Shown here: piece by piece, positions 26,691 to 37,159 of the stretch
Numbering within the stretch: position 1 is the first letter of the stretch
How the letters are laid out: each line of letters begins with the position of its first letter
Origin: an uncultured Clostridia bacterium
Lineage (GTDB): Bacteria; Bacillota; Clostridia; Christensenellales; CAG-314
Reading direction: 5' to 3'
Length of the DNA stretch: 64,000 nt
NCBI GenBank assembly: GCA_947625115.1
Contig: CANQND010000005.1
Location: 1 to 64,000, forward strand
The notes under the pieces: model-generated
Seen by the model: only the letters and a program-made list of their open reading frames with translations
Told to the model about the DNA's origin: nothing
The model's database searches: none
Position numbers and translations under genes: made by a program

Positions 26691-27706
26691 CAGCGACTTT
26701 TGGGGACAAGCCCCACTTTGCGATATACCTTTGAAAGCGTTTTACAAGCTATATGCTCCGCTCTTTCCGCGCCCTGCTTCAAAACGCTTTCCAGATAAGC
26801 CTTGTCGGCGGCAAGACGTTTCTGTTCGGACTGTATCGGTTGCAACACGGATATAACCGCGTCGGCTACCGCGTCTTTGAACTGACCGTAACCTTTGCCC
26901 TCGAAAAGGCGTTCGGCTTCGGCGACGCTTGTTCCCGTACACAGCGAATAGATGTTGAGCAAGTTGCTTACGCCCGGTTTGTCTGCCGAATAACGCACAC
27001 AGTGCGCGTCGGTATCGCTGTCTGTAACGGCGCGGCGCAATTTGCGGCGTATGGAATCGGGGTCGTCGGTAAGAGTGATAATGGCGTTGTCGTTGGGATC
27101 GGACTTGGACATCTTTGCAGATGGGTCCTGCAAACTCTTGATACTGCTGCCTGTTTTGGAAATCAAACACTCGGGAACGACAAATGTGTCGCTGTAACGG
27201 GCGTTGAACCGTTGCGCAATATCGCGCGCGAGTTCCACGTGCTGAATTTGGTCCTTTCCTACGGGGACGTACTGCGTTTGATAGAGCAAAATGTCGCTTG
27301 CCATCAAAACGGGGTAATTCATCAACCCCATATTTATGTTGTCGGCGTGTTTTTTGGACTTGTCCTTGAACTGCGTCATACGGTTAAGTTCGCCCACGTA
27401 CGCTACGGTATCCAATATCCAACAAAGTTCGGAATGCTCGTGAACGTGCGACTGAATGAACAACGCGCTTTTTTCGGGGTCTATGCCGCAAGCAATATAT
27501 AGCGCAACAAGGTCGAGAGTGTTTTTGCGGAGTTCGGCGGGAACCTGCGTAACGGTGAGAGAGTGCAGGTCCACCACGCAGAACAGACATTCGTACTGCT
27601 CCTGCAACGGGGTCCAATTCCTTATCGCGCCGAGATAGTTGCCCAAAGTGACTTTTCCCGTAGGTTGAACTCCCGAAAAAACCCGTTTTTTTACTTCTTC
27701 TGCCAC
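26690..27706 (-). CDS. trpS: Tryptophanyl-tRNA synthetase
   Basis: FSGVQPTGKVTLGNYLGAIRNW, KMSKSDPN; probable GTG start at 27706 after gaggtg. Confidence 0.92.
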   Translation of the reverse strand: MAEEVKKRVFSGVQPTGKVTLGNYLGAIRNWTPLQEQYECLFCVVDLHSLTVTQVPAELRKNTLDLVALYIACGIDPEKSALFIQSHVHEHSELCWILDTVAYVGELNRMTQFKDKSKKHADNINMGLMNYPVLMASDILLYQTQYVPVGKDQIQHVELARDIAQRFNARYSDTFVVPECLISKTGSSIKSLQDPSAKMSKSDPNDNAIITLTDDPDSIRRKLRRAVTDSDTDAHCVRYSADKPGVSNLLNIYSLCTGTSVAEAERLFEGKGYGQFKDAVADAVISVLQPIQSEQKRLAADKAYLESVLKQGAERAEHIACKTLSKVYRKVGLVPKSR

Positions 27707-27741
27707 AATTGCACCTCGTCGCCCATTATAATTTTTTAACA

Positions 27742-27770
27742 AGTATATCACCGATACGCTTGTTTGTCAA
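27742..27770 (-). promoter_or_regulatory. Sigma70 promoter of the trpS operon
   Basis: TTGACA (27770-27765)-N17-TATACT (27747-27742). Confidence 0.75.
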
Positions 27771-27882
27771 GAGTACGCGCTACGCGCGTGTCGCGCAATT
27801 TGGCGAACAAAAGCGCGTACGCACACCAAAACCCGCTCGCTTTGCCGCAAGACATAGAACTACCACGCAAAAAGGCGACAAA

Positions 27883-27912
27883 AAAACGCTCAACCGAAGT
27901 TGAGCGTTTAAC
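27883..27912 (-). terminator. Intrinsic terminator
   Basis: Minus AAACGCTCAAC-TTCG-GTTGAGCGTTTTTTT. Confidence 0.8.
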
Positions 27913-27922
27913 GAAAATCCGA

Positions 27923-28342
27923 TTATCTTGCGGCGTTGATCGCGGCTTTGGTTCCCCAATAAATGAGCTTGCCCGATTGCTTTACCGTCCAATCGCCGTC
28001 CGTGTCGTCTTCTGTATTATTTTCGGCGTAGTCCTTTACCTTGTCAAAAGCCGACTTGGCGGAATCTGCACTGTCAAAGTAAACGATGGTAACAGTTTCA
28101 ACCTTGTTTTTGTCGTCCTCTTTAACCGTTTTGGAGCCTTTAACGACTGCCTCGATTCCTTTTACGCCCAAAATTTTCAAAGCATTAGGGATAACGGTGC
28201 CGTCTTTAACCGCGGTATACTCGTGTTTTTCCAACGCTTCCACCGCTTTGTCGGGGTCGGCAGCGGGACCGCATGCCGCAAACACTGCAAGGCTCATAAT
28301 TGCAACGAGAGCCAACGCTGTAATCGATATAATCTTTTTCAT
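27923..28342 (-). CDS. Small putative lipoprotein
   Basis: MKKIISITALALVAIMSLAVFAACGPA lipobox. Confidence 0.75.
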   Translation of the reverse strand: MKKIISITALALVAIMSLAVFAACGPAADPDKAVEALEKHEYTAVKDGTVIPNALKILGVKGIEAVVKGSKTVKEDDKNKVETVTIVYFDSADSAKSAFDKVKDYAENNTEDDTDGDWTVKQSGKLIYWGTKAAINAAR

Positions 28343-28533
28343 AAAAAATACCTCCTGTTTTTTCAATCTTATTCTACCACTTTTACAGGTTTTGTCAATC
28401 ACGCTAAGAGTGAAAAACGGGTTTTCTTTTTCACTTGTGAGTACGCCCCGCGCGGCAGATAAAATCGACGTTTTTTGCGTAGCAAAAGCGGAAAGCGCGG
28501 ACTGCGACAAACGCGTATTTTTCAGTTTTCTCC

Positions 28534-29448
28534 CTATTGGTTATCCGAATGAAGCAAGGACAAATACCTGTCGTCGCCGTCGGGGAAAAGAGTAACGATA
28601 TTTTTACCCTTGTAGGCGGGATCCTCCGCGATACGTATGGCAACGGCTATGTTGGCGGCGGAACTTATTCCGCAACTGTAACCCTGTTTGAGGTTCAACG
28701 TTCTGAACATATCCAACGCTTCGTCGTCCGTTACCAATTCCACTCTGTTTACAAGCTGTCTGTCGTAGATAGCGGTTACAAAACCCGCGCCTATGCCTTG
28801 AATTTTATGCGAACCCTTTTGTCCGCGCGAAATGACGGGACTGCCCGACGGCTCCACGGCAACGATTTCCACGTCGGGAAAGCGTTCGCGCAGTTTTCTG
28901 CCCGTGCCGATAAGCGTTCCGCCCGTGCCTACGCCCGCCACAAATACGTCTACCCTATCCAACTGCTCGGCAATTTCTTCGCCTGTCGAAAGATAGTGAG
29001 CAAGCGCGTTTGCGGAATTTTCAAACTGTTTTAGCCACACGTGTCCGCTACGGTTTGCGTACTGCTCGACGGCTTCGATCGCGCCTTTCATACCCAACTT
29101 GCCCTCGGTAAGCACCAATTGCGCGCCCAAGCCCTGCAATAGTTGGCGACGTTCCACCGTCATACTGTCGGGCATTGTGAGCAACACTTTGTAGCCGCGT
29201 TTTAGCCCAACGTACGCCAGAGAAATACCCATATTGCCGCTTGTGGCTTCCACTATTGTGTCGCCTTTGTGCAAAAGACCGTCGTCCTCCGCCGCGAGGA
29301 TCATTCCGAGAGCGGCTCTGTCCTTTACGCTGCCGCTTGCGTTCATCGCTTCATTTTTTATGTATATGTCTGCGTCAAAATCTTCTTCGTAGGGGACAAG
29401 CGGCGTGTTGCCGATACCCAACGGACGGGCGTTTTTGTAGAAATCCAT
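28534..29448 (-). CDS. cysK: Cysteine synthase / PLP-dependent cysteine synthase family protein
   Basis: GNTPLV, NASGSVKDRAALGMI, EATSGNMGISLAYV, GTGGTLIGTG. Confidence 0.88.
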   Translation of the reverse strand: MDFYKNARPLGIGNTPLVPYEEDFDADIYIKNEAMNASGSVKDRAALGMILAAEDDGLLHKGDTIVEATSGNMGISLAYVGLKRGYKVLLTMPDSMTVERRQLLQGLGAQLVLTEGKLGMKGAIEAVEQYANRSGHVWLKQFENSANALAHYLSTGEEIAEQLDRVDVFVAGVGTGGTLIGTGRKLRERFPDVEIVAVEPSGSPVISRGQKGSHKIQGIGAGFVTAIYDRQLVNRVELVTDDEALDMFRTLNLKQGYSCGISSAANIAVAIRIAEDPAYKGKNIVTLFPDGDDRYLSLLHSDNQ

Positions 29449-29509
29449 ATCTTTTTCTCCTTGAAACAATTTAACCGCGCGCAGAACGAGACCGTCTGTT
29501 TGCGCCGAT

Positions 29510-31939
29510 TTACACGATTATGTTTACCAACCGACCGGGAATAACTATCACGTTCTTAACGGGGGAGCCGCCGATAGCTTGTTTTACGCTTTCGTCGGCA
29601 AGGACAAACTCTTGCAGTTCTTGTTTGGGAAGCGTGGCGTCCACAGTGAGGCGCACTTTCGGGCGGGAATTGATCTGAACGAGAATTTCCGTTTCCTCCG
29701 CTTGAAGCGCGCGTTCGTCGCATACGGGGAAAGCACTTACAACGATACTGCCGCTATGCCCCGTCTGTTGCCAAAGTTCCTCGCAAAAATGCGGAGCCAA
29801 CGGGCAGAGCAATTTGAGCAAATCGTCCGCCGTTGCGCGATAGAGATTTGCGTTTTTGACGGGAAGAGCGTCGTACTTGGACAGTGCGTTGACGAGTTCC
29901 ATCATACGCGCCACCGCCGTGTTAAAGCTGAAAGAGGGGTAATCGGCGTCTACCGCCTTGATAGTGGCGTTGCGTACGCGGTTAAGCTCCTTTTCGTCGC
30001 GACCCGTTTTGTCGGTGACGGCGTAGTCGCCATAGGCGGCGGTTACGTACCTTTCCACGCGGTCGAGCCATTTGTTTATCGCCTTGATACCGTCGTCCGA
30101 CCAAGGACCGCCCTCTATGTAGCGGAAACCGAACGCCAGATAACAGCGGAAAACGTCCGCGCCGTAGACGTTGACGTAATCGTCGGGAGATACCACGTTG
30201 CCGTGAGTTTTGCTCATTCGGTTGCCGTCGGGGCCTAAAATTACGCCTTGGTGTACCAACGACTTGAACGGTTCGTCAAAGTGCAGATAGCCCATATCCC
30301 TGAGTGCCTTGGTTATGAAACGCGCGTACAGCAAGTGCATACAGGCGTGTTCCGCTCCGCCGACGTATTTGTCTACGGGGAGCATTTTGTCTATCCACTC
30401 GGTGTCGAAAGGCTTGTCGGAATTGTGGGCGTCGGGGTATCTCAGATAGTACCAACTGCTGCAAACAAAGGTGTCCAGCGTGTCGGGATCTCGCGTGGCA
30501 GGCGCGCCGCATTTGGGACATACGACATCGTGAATGAATTTGCGGTGTTTGGCGAGAGGACTTGTGCCGTCGGGGCGGAACTCCACGTCGTAGGGCAACG
30601 TGACGGGCAGGTTTTCGTCCAACACCTCGCCGCAGTGAGGACAATATATTATCGGAATGGGCGCGCCCCAATAACGTTGACGGGAAACAAGCCAATCGCG
30701 CAGACGGTAGTTTGTTTTCAGTTCGCCTTTGCCCTTTTCGGCAAGTTTTTGCACCACGGCAAGTTTGCCCTGTTCGCTTATGAGTCCGTCAAATTCGCCG
30801 CTGTTGCACATAACGCCGTAGTCGCAGAAAGGCAAACTGTCGTCCACGTCCGCCGTTGCGCCCTTTATGACGCGCTTGATCGTCAAACCGTGTTTTTTTG
30901 CGAACAGGTAATCGCGCGCGTCGTGCGACGGTACGCCCATAACCGCACCCGTTCCGTAACTGTTAAGCACGTAGTCGCCTATCCACACCTGAACTTTGTC
31001 GCCGTTTATCGGGTTAACGGCGTACGCTCCCGTAAACACGCCTGTTTTTTCCTTGGCGGTGGAAAGACGCTCGATTTCGTTTGTCTTTGCCACTTCCTCA
31101 ATATATGCGTTTACTTCCGCCCTGTGTTCGGGTAGGGTGATCTTTTCAACGAGTTCGTGTTCGGGAGCAAGCACCACGTAGGTACAGCCGAACAGCGTAT
31201 CGGCGCGGGTGGTAAACACTTTGAAACTGCCGCTTCCGTCGGCGAGATCGAAAACTATTTCGCCGCCCTGCGATTTGCCTATCCAATTGCGTTGCATTGC
31301 CTTTGTCTTTTCGGGCCAATCCAAGCCGTCCAAGCCGTCCAACAACTCTTCGGCATAGTCGGTTATTTTGAAAAACCACTGCGTCAAATCTTTTTTTACG
31401 ACCTGACTGTCGCACCGCTCGCAATGTCCGTCCACCACTTGTTCGTTTGCAAGCACCGTGTTGCAACTCGGACACCAATTGACGGGAGCTTTTTTGCGAT
31501 AGGCAAGCCCGTGTTTGTACAGCTCGGCGAATATCCACTGAGTCCAACGGTAGTACTCGGGCAAGCAGGTTTTTATTTCGTGATCCCAATCGAACATCGC
31601 GCCGATGTTTTTGAGCTGGGTTTCCATTACCTCGATATTGTGCAAAGTGCTGTCCTGCGGGTGAACACCCGTTTTTATCGCGTAGTTCTCCGCGGGCAGA
31701 CCGAATGCGTCAAAGCCCATCGGCTGAAAGACGTTTTTGCCTTTCATTATCTGATAACGGGCAAAGCTGTCCGTCAGACCGTAGTTGTACCAATGCCCGA
31801 CGTGCAACTTGCTTCCGCTGGGATAACTGAACATTTCCAAAACATAGTACTTGTTGTCTACGTTCTTTTTGTCAAACTTGTAGACTTGACTTTTTTGCCA
31901 AAGTTCGTTCCACTTGCGTTCTACTGCTATTTTATCCAT
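29510..31939 (-). CDS. leuS: Leucyl-tRNA synthetase
   Basis: [28 protein letters not shown]-like [15 protein letters not shown], editing domain. Confidence 0.95.
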   Translation of the reverse strand: MDKIAVERKWNELWQKSQVYKFDKKNVDNKYYVLEMFSYPSGSKLHVGHWYNYGLTDSFARYQIMKGKNVFQPMGFDAFGLPAENYAIKTGVHPQDSTLHNIEVMETQLKNIGAMFDWDHEIKTCLPEYYRWTQWIFAELYKHGLAYRKKAPVNWCPSCNTVLANEQVVDGHCERCDSQVVKKDLTQWFFKITDYAEELLDGLDGLDWPEKTKAMQRNWIGKSQGGEIVFDLADGSGSFKVFTTRADTLFGCTYVVLAPEHELVEKITLPEHRAEVNAYIEEVAKTNEIERLSTAKEKTGVFTGAYAVNPINGDKVQVWIGDYVLNSYGTGAVMGVPSHDARDYLFAKKHGLTIKRVIKGATADVDDSLPFCDYGVMCNSGEFDGLISEQGKLAVVQKLAEKGKGELKTNYRLRDWLVSRQRYWGAPIPIIYCPHCGEVLDENLPVTLPYDVEFRPDGTSPLAKHRKFIHDVVCPKCGAPATRDPDTLDTFVCSSWYYLRYPDAHNSDKPFDTEWIDKMLPVDKYVGGAEHACMHLLYARFITKALRDMGYLHFDEPFKSLVHQGVILGPDGNRMSKTHGNVVSPDDYVNVYGADVFRCYLAFGFRYIEGGPWSDDGIKAINKWLDRVERYVTAAYGDYAVTDKTGRDEKELNRVRNATIKAVDADYPSFSFNTAVARMMELVNALSKYDALPVKNANLYRATADDLLKLLCPLAPHFCEELWQQTGHSGSIVVSAFPVCDERALQAEETEILVQINSRPKVRLTVDATLPKQELQEFVLADESVKQAIGGSPVKNVIVIPGRLVNIIV

Positions 31940-31966
31940 AAAAACCTCGATGATATTTGTAACAAA

Positions 31967-31995
31967 ATTGTAGTCCAAGGCAAAGGAAATGTCAA
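31967..31995 (-). promoter_or_regulatory. Sigma70 promoter of leuS
   Basis: TTGACA (31995-31990)-N17-TACAAT (31972-31967). Confidence 0.75.
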
Positions 31996-32060
31996 GAAAA
32001 AGACATATATCAAAAAAACCGTCTTTATTTCGATTTTTGTTCGAGTTTGTTTTGAATAAA

Positions 32061-32110
32061 TGTCGAAATTTGTCATTTTTTTACGAATAATGCGGTATAT
32101 TGTCGGTATG
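32061..32110 (+). promoter_or_regulatory. Candidate Spo0A-type 0A boxes (TGTCGAA and degenerate in-phase copies)
   Basis: TGTCGAAATT at 32061, TGTCATTTTT at 32071, TGTCGGTATG at 32101; exact 10-bp phasing. Confidence 0.35.
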
Positions 32111-32226
32111 AATGAAATAAATTGCGCATTTTTTCATTAAAAGAATTGGATATTTTTGTAAAAAAGTGTTGTATTGTGTAAAAATTTGTGCTATTATTAT
32201 TTCAAACAGCAACAGGAGAAAAGGCT

Positions 32227-32664
32227 ATGTCAAGCATCGAAAACAACCGCTTTTTGCACGGCAAAGAATTGTATGACAGTATTGTAGGCAGCGACATTTG
32301 TGATGTAAACGTGCTTGTCGGACAACTGTTGATGGGACTCGGTTTCAAAAACAAACTGATAGGCACGCGATTTTTGCACGACGCGATACTCTACCGCTAC
32401 GAAAGAGCCGACGAGGCTCACGTGAGTTACTCCAACGAAGTATATTCCGCCGTAGCCGAAAAACAGAACTCCACCGCCAGCTGTGTGGAGCGCGCAATAC
32501 GCAACGCCATCGTTGATTGCAAAAATTTCGGCAATTTGGACGCGTTGGACGAACTGCTTCACGGCAGAGTTTCCGTTTTCGGGTACACGCCGTCCAATTC
32601 GGAACTGATAAGCAGTATCGTCGGGTGGCTGCAAATCGAAAAGGAAAAAGGACATATAAAATAA
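32227..32664 (+). CDS. Stand-alone Spo0A C-terminal (DNA-binding) domain protein, no receiver domain
   Basis: LIGTRFLHDAILYRYE...NSTASCVERAIRNAIVDCKNFGNLDALDELL...FGYTPSNSELISSIV matches the Spo0A_C signature (…NTTASRVERAIRHAIE…PTNSEFIA…). Confidence 0.85.
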   Translation: MSSIENNRFLHGKELYDSIVGSDICDVNVLVGQLLMGLGFKNKLIGTRFLHDAILYRYERADEAHVSYSNEVYSAVAEKQNSTASCVERAIRNAIVDCKNFGNLDALDELLHGRVSVFGYTPSNSELISSIVGWLQIEKEKGHIK

Positions 32665-32723
32665 TTGCGTTGCGGTCTTGTTTTTTGACTTTGTGCGGAG
32701 TATAATAGACGCAAGAGGTGCGT

Positions 32724-33626
32724 ATGCCAAAATACGACGCAAAAGAATGGACAAAACGCGACTGCTTGCAGTGCCTCGCGTGGCGCGAGGGAGATTGCAA
32801 CAAGGGGGATTTCGGCTACATCGCGTTGGTGGGCGGAAGTCTGAAATACAGCGGAGCGGCAAAACTTGCCAACATCGCGGCGGCGGCAATGAGAAGCGGC
32901 GCGGGAGTAGTGAAACTTGCCGTACCCAAGACTATCGCAAACGCCGTTGCGCCTTACCTGTGCGAAAGCACGCTTTTTCCGCTGTCCGACGAGGACGGAG
33001 AAATTCTGTTTGACGAAAAGGAAATATCCCTGTTGACAGCCAACGTCAACGCGGTGGGCATAGGTATGGGTTGCGGTACGGGCAACGGAGTTAAAGAAAC
33101 GGTGCGCTTTCTGTTGCGGGAGTTCGACGGAAACTTGGTTGTGGACGCAGACGGGCTGAATTGCATTGCTCAAACGGGTGCGCAAGTGCTTGACGGTTGC
33201 AAACCGCGCGTTGTGCTTACGCCTCACGTAAAGGAATTTTCGCGGCTGACGGGCAAAACCGTCAATGAGATAACGGATGACCCGCAAACTGCCGCCAAAG
33301 AGTTTGCGGCTCGGCACGGAGTGACCCTTTTGCTGAAAGGAGCCGTAACCGTTGTTACGGACGGAAAAGAAACGTACGCGGTAAAACGAGGTTGCGCGGG
33401 TATGGCAACCGCGGGAAGCGGCGACGTGTTGTCGGGGATAGTTACGGCGTTGCTCGGTTACAATCCCGACAAAACGTTGCAGGCAACGGCAACGGCGGCG
33501 TACGTCAACGGTTTTGCGGGAGAGCTTGCTCAAAAAAACCTCAACCCCATATCGATGATCGCAAGCGACACCGCTATGCAAATAGCGCGAGCGATAACGC
33601 TACTTACCAAAACGGACGACGTTTGA
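32724..33626 (+). CDS. nnrD: ADP-dependent NAD(P)H-hydrate dehydratase
   Basis: GDFGYIALVGGSLKYSGAAKLA, LTPHVKEFSRLTG, GSGDVLSGIVTALL. Confidence 0.88.
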   Translation: MPKYDAKEWTKRDCLQCLAWREGDCNKGDFGYIALVGGSLKYSGAAKLANIAAAAMRSGAGVVKLAVPKTIANAVAPYLCESTLFPLSDEDGEILFDEKEISLLTANVNAVGIGMGCGTGNGVKETVRFLLREFDGNLVVDADGLNCIAQTGAQVLDGCKPRVVLTPHVKEFSRLTGKTVNEITDDPQTAAKEFAARHGVTLLLKGAVTVVTDGKETYAVKRGCAGMATAGSGDVLSGIVTALLGYNPDKTLQATATAAYVNGFAGELAQKNLNPISMIASDTAMQIARAITLLTKTDDV

Positions 33627-33650
33627 ATTACACGCCGTCCGTTTTTTTAC
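33611..33650 (+). terminator. Intrinsic terminator after nnrD
   Basis: aaacggacgacgtttgaattacacgccgtccgttttttt. Confidence 0.75.
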
Positions 33651-33674
33651 AACTTTTTTACGATTTTCGGAAAA

Positions 33675-34580
33675 TTATTTTACGAGTTCCGCGAACTCCG
33701 CCGCAGCCAAGCCCGCAATCGCGCCGTCGCCTATCGCTGTTGCGCACTGCCTAACCGATTTGGTACGGCAATCTCCCGCGGCAAAAACGCCCTTGCAACT
33801 TGTGCGACAGTCCTCGCCGGCAACGACGTAGCCCTGCTCGTTCAAATTGACCAACTCGGCGAAATCTTCGTTGTGAGGCTCCTGCCCTATCGCCACGAAT
33901 ACGGCGGCGCAGTCGATACGCCGTTCACGGCCGCCGTCGTCGATACCTATCAAACCGTCGACGCATTCGCTACCCGTTATTTCCGTGACGCGCACGTTCC
34001 GCACCCAATCGATCTTGTCGCAGAGGCAAAGACGCCGTTCCAATTCTCTGTCGCAAAACAATTTGTCGAATATAGTTACGAGCGTCACTTGGGAACATAT
34101 TTCCGAAAGGTACAACGCGTACTGCACAGCACTGTTGCCGTCGCCAACAACGCACACGGGCTTGTCCTTGTAAAAAGCCGCGTCGCAAACGGCGCAATAA
34201 CACACGCCCTTGCCACGCAAATGCTCTTCGCCCTTGACGTTGAGCGTTTTGTGAGTAACGCCCGTGGCAAGTACCACCGCCTTGCAAGAGTAAGTTGCGT
34301 ACTCGGTGGTTACGACAAATCCGTTTTCGGAAAGGCTGACTTTTCCGCGCCCCATATCAAATTCCACCCCGTGAGAGGTGGTTTGTTCAAACATTTTGTC
34401 GGCAAGTGCCGCGCCCGTTGTTTCCGCCACGGAGGGAAAGTTTTCCACGCGCGGAGAAGTAGCTATTTGTCCGCCGAAAGCGTTCGCCTCCAACAGCATA
34501 ACCTTTTTGCCTGCGCGCGCCGCATACAGAGCGGCGGTCAGACCCGCAGGTCCGCCGCCGATAACAACAATGTCGTACAT
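33675..34580 (-). CDS. trxB: Thioredoxin reductase
   Basis: MYDIVVIGGGPAGLTAALYAARAG, CAVCDAAFY active-site cysteines, GDCRTKSVRQCATAIGDGAIA. Confidence 0.9.
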   Translation of the reverse strand: MYDIVVIGGGPAGLTAALYAARAGKKVMLLEANAFGGQIATSPRVENFPSVAETTGAALADKMFEQTTSHGVEFDMGRGKVSLSENGFVVTTEYATYSCKAVVLATGVTHKTLNVKGEEHLRGKGVCYCAVCDAAFYKDKPVCVVGDGNSAVQYALYLSEICSQVTLVTIFDKLFCDRELERRLCLCDKIDWVRNVRVTEITGSECVDGLIGIDDGGRERRIDCAAVFVAIGQEPHNEDFAELVNLNEQGYVVAGEDCRTSCKGVFAAGDCRTKSVRQCATAIGDGAIAGLAAAEFAELVK

Positions 34581-34593
34581 TACAGTACTTCTC

Positions 34594-36957
34594 CTACTTT
34601 GCGCTTTCGATGTACTTGCGTACATTGGAAGCGTTTTCGTACATTTTGTAGCTGTCGCCGTCCGCAACGATCAACGTGGGAGTCAACTTTACCTGAAACT
34701 TTTTGGTAAGTTCGACGTTTTGCATAGCGTTGATCTCTTCTACGTCAAGGTGAGCCTTTTGCAACATAAGTTCCGCCATACGGCAATTGGGGCAGTTGTC
34801 CTGAACAAAGAGCAAGGGTTTAAGTATGCACGTTTGAGCCTTTGTTTCCTCCTCCTCGTGCGCGACAAGGCATTTCTTTTGCACACTGCGCTCGGGTTCG
34901 TAGGTTTTACGTTCTTTCCACTCCTGCTGTTTGCCGTCGTTCCAATTTTGTACGGGACGATAGTAACCTGTTATGCGGCTGTACACTTCCGTCTTTTTGT
35001 GGCAATGCGGACACTCGTACACTTCTCCCGCAAGGTAACCGTGATCGGGACATACCGAATACGTGGGAGAAAGCGTGTAGTACGGCAGACGATAGTTTTC
35101 CGCAATTGTACGCACCAACTTCATTGCCGAACGCCAATCGGGCAAACGCTCGCCGAGGAAGCCGTGGAACACCGTACCCGACGTGTACAGGGTCTGCAAT
35201 TCGTCCTGAATGTCCAACGCGTCGAAAATATCGTAAGTGTAGCTTACGGGCAGGTGAGAACTGTTGGTGTAGTAGGGGGTTTCGCCCTTTTTGCTTGCGA
35301 AGATCATATCGGGGTACAACTTTTGATCGTGCTTGGCAAGGCGGTAAGCGGTAGACTCGGCGGGAGTGGCTTCGAGGTTGTACAAATCGCCGTACTTTTC
35401 CTGATAGTCGCTCAAACGTTCGCGCATATGGTTGAGTACCTTTTTGGTAAAGGTTTGCGCGCGCACGTCCGTCATATCGCAAGCCAGCCAAGCGGCATTG
35501 AGGCAAGCCTCGTTCATACCCACCAATCCGATAGTGGAAAAGTGATTGTCAAAGGATCCCAAATAACGCTTGGTGTAGGGGTACAGCCCCGCCTCCATAA
35601 GTTTGGTTACCGTTGTGCGCTTGATTTTGAGAGAACGGGCGGCAATGTCCATCATCTTGTCCAAGCGGGAGAAAAATTCCTCTTCGTTTTTGCTGAGATA
35701 GGCAATACGCGGCATATTTATGGTAACTACGCCGATGGAACCAGTGGATTCGCCGCTACCGAAGAAGCCGCCGCTCTTTTTGCGCAGTTCGCGCAAGTCC
35801 AAACGCAGACGGCAACACATACTGCGCACGTCGCTGGGCTTCATATCGCTGTTGATATAGTTGCTGAAATAGGGCGTGCCGTACTTGGCGGTCATTTCAA
35901 ACAACAACTTGTTGTTTTCCGTTTCGCTCCAATCGAAGTCCTTGGTTATGGAATAAGTGGGAATGGGATATTGAAAACCGCGCCCGTTGTAGTCGCCCTC
36001 TATCATAGTTTCGATAAACGCTTTGTTTACCATATCCATTTCCTTTTTGCAATCCTTGTAGCGGAAAGGCATTTCCTTGCCGCCTACAATGCAGTGCAGT
36101 TCCGCCAAGTCGTCGGGAACGGTCCAATCCAACGTTATGTTGGAGAAAGGAGCCTGCGTTCCCCAACGGCTGGGAATGTTCACCCCGTAGATAAAGGATT
36201 CGATACATTTTTTCGTTTCGTCGTAGGTGAGGTTGTCCGCCTTTACGAATGGTGCCAGATAGGTGTCGAAAGAGCTGAAAGCCTGCGCGCCCGCCCATTC
36301 GTTTGCCATAATACCGATAAAGTTTACCATTTGGTTGCACAGCGTAGCCAAGTGTTTGGCGGGAGCGGAAGTGATTTTGCTTGTAACTCCGCCCAAGCCC
36401 TCTTGAATGAGCTGTTTCAAACTCCAACCCGCGCAATAACCGCTGAGCATACCGAGATCGTGCAGATGCATTGCGCCGCTACGATGAGCCTCGGCGATTT
36501 CCTCGTCGTACACCTCGCTCAACCAATAGTTGGCGGTTATGGCTCCGCTGTTGCTGAGGATAAGACCGCCCACCGAATAGGTAACGGTGCTGTTCTCCTT
36601 GACGCGCCAATCGGCGATTTTCAGATAGTTGTCCACCACCGACTTGTAGTCGAGAATGGTTTCGCCCGCCCTACGCGCGTTTTCGTGGTTTTTGCGGTAC
36701 AAAATGTATGCCTTGGCAATGTCGGCGTAACCCGTTTGGATCAACACCGTTTCAACGCTGTCCTGAATGTCCTCTACCGACACAATGCCGTCCGTTACCT
36801 TGTCCAAGAAATCTGCGGTAACTTTGAGCGCGAGCATATCGATAATGTCTTGCGAATAGGGCTTTTTGCACCCCTCGAAAGCGGCTTTGATGGCGTCGCT
36901 GATTTTTGAAAGTCTGAATTCGATAATTTGACCGTTTCTCTTTCTTACCTGATACAT
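34594..36957 (-). CDS. nrdD: Anaerobic ribonucleoside-triphosphate reductase with C-terminal redoxin fusion
   Basis: ATP-cone N-terminus, CPHCHKK zinc site, glycyl-radical RITGYYRP; extra C-terminal redoxin-like FVQDNCPNCRMAEL...TPTLIV. Confidence 0.92.
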   Translation of the reverse strand: MYQVRKRNGQIIEFRLSKISDAIKAAFEGCKKPYSQDIIDMLALKVTADFLDKVTDGIVSVEDIQDSVETVLIQTGYADIAKAYILYRKNHENARRAGETILDYKSVVDNYLKIADWRVKENSTVTYSVGGLILSNSGAITANYWLSEVYDEEIAEAHRSGAMHLHDLGMLSGYCAGWSLKQLIQEGLGGVTSKITSAPAKHLATLCNQMVNFIGIMANEWAGAQAFSSFDTYLAPFVKADNLTYDETKKCIESFIYGVNIPSRWGTQAPFSNITLDWTVPDDLAELHCIVGGKEMPFRYKDCKKEMDMVNKAFIETMIEGDYNGRGFQYPIPTYSITKDFDWSETENNKLLFEMTAKYGTPYFSNYINSDMKPSDVRSMCCRLRLDLRELRKKSGGFFGSGESTGSIGVVTINMPRIAYLSKNEEEFFSRLDKMMDIAARSLKIKRTTVTKLMEAGLYPYTKRYLGSFDNHFSTIGLVGMNEACLNAAWLACDMTDVRAQTFTKKVLNHMRERLSDYQEKYGDLYNLEATPAESTAYRLAKHDQKLYPDMIFASKKGETPYYTNSSHLPVSYTYDIFDALDIQDELQTLYTSGTVFHGFLGERLPDWRSAMKLVRTIAENYRLPYYTLSPTYSVCPDHGYLAGEVYECPHCHKKTEVYSRITGYYRPVQNWNDGKQQEWKERKTYEPERSVQKKCLVAHEEEETKAQTCILKPLLFVQDNCPNCRMAELMLQKAHLDVEEINAMQNVELTKKFQVKLTPTLIVADGDSYKMYENASNVRKYIESAK

Positions 36958-37065
36958 TTTGTCCTCCGTTGTTGCTCCGATTTTTCACGCCGCAATCTTC
37001 TCGGCGGCGCAAGGGGTGAGCCTCTTTATTGTAGTACAACCGATAACTTTTTGTCAACGGTTAAA

Positions 37066-37113
37066 ACACAATATATTGTGTTAGTTTTTCACTTTTGCCA
37101 CAATATATAGTAT
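37066..37113 (-). promoter_or_regulatory. Two NrdR boxes upstream of nrdD
   Basis: acacaatatattgtgt (37066-37081, inside an 18-bp perfect palindrome 37065-37082) and ccacaatatatagtat (37098-37113), 32 bp apart start to start. Confidence 0.85.
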
Positions 37114-37159
37114 GTCAATCATAAACATATTTCAGACATACTCGGCGCGCTTCGGCAAC

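Noticed and set aside
34378-36909. 843-aa plus-strand ORF opposite nrdD
   Set aside because: Codon-phase-aligned antisense shadow of a clearly real nrdD gene.
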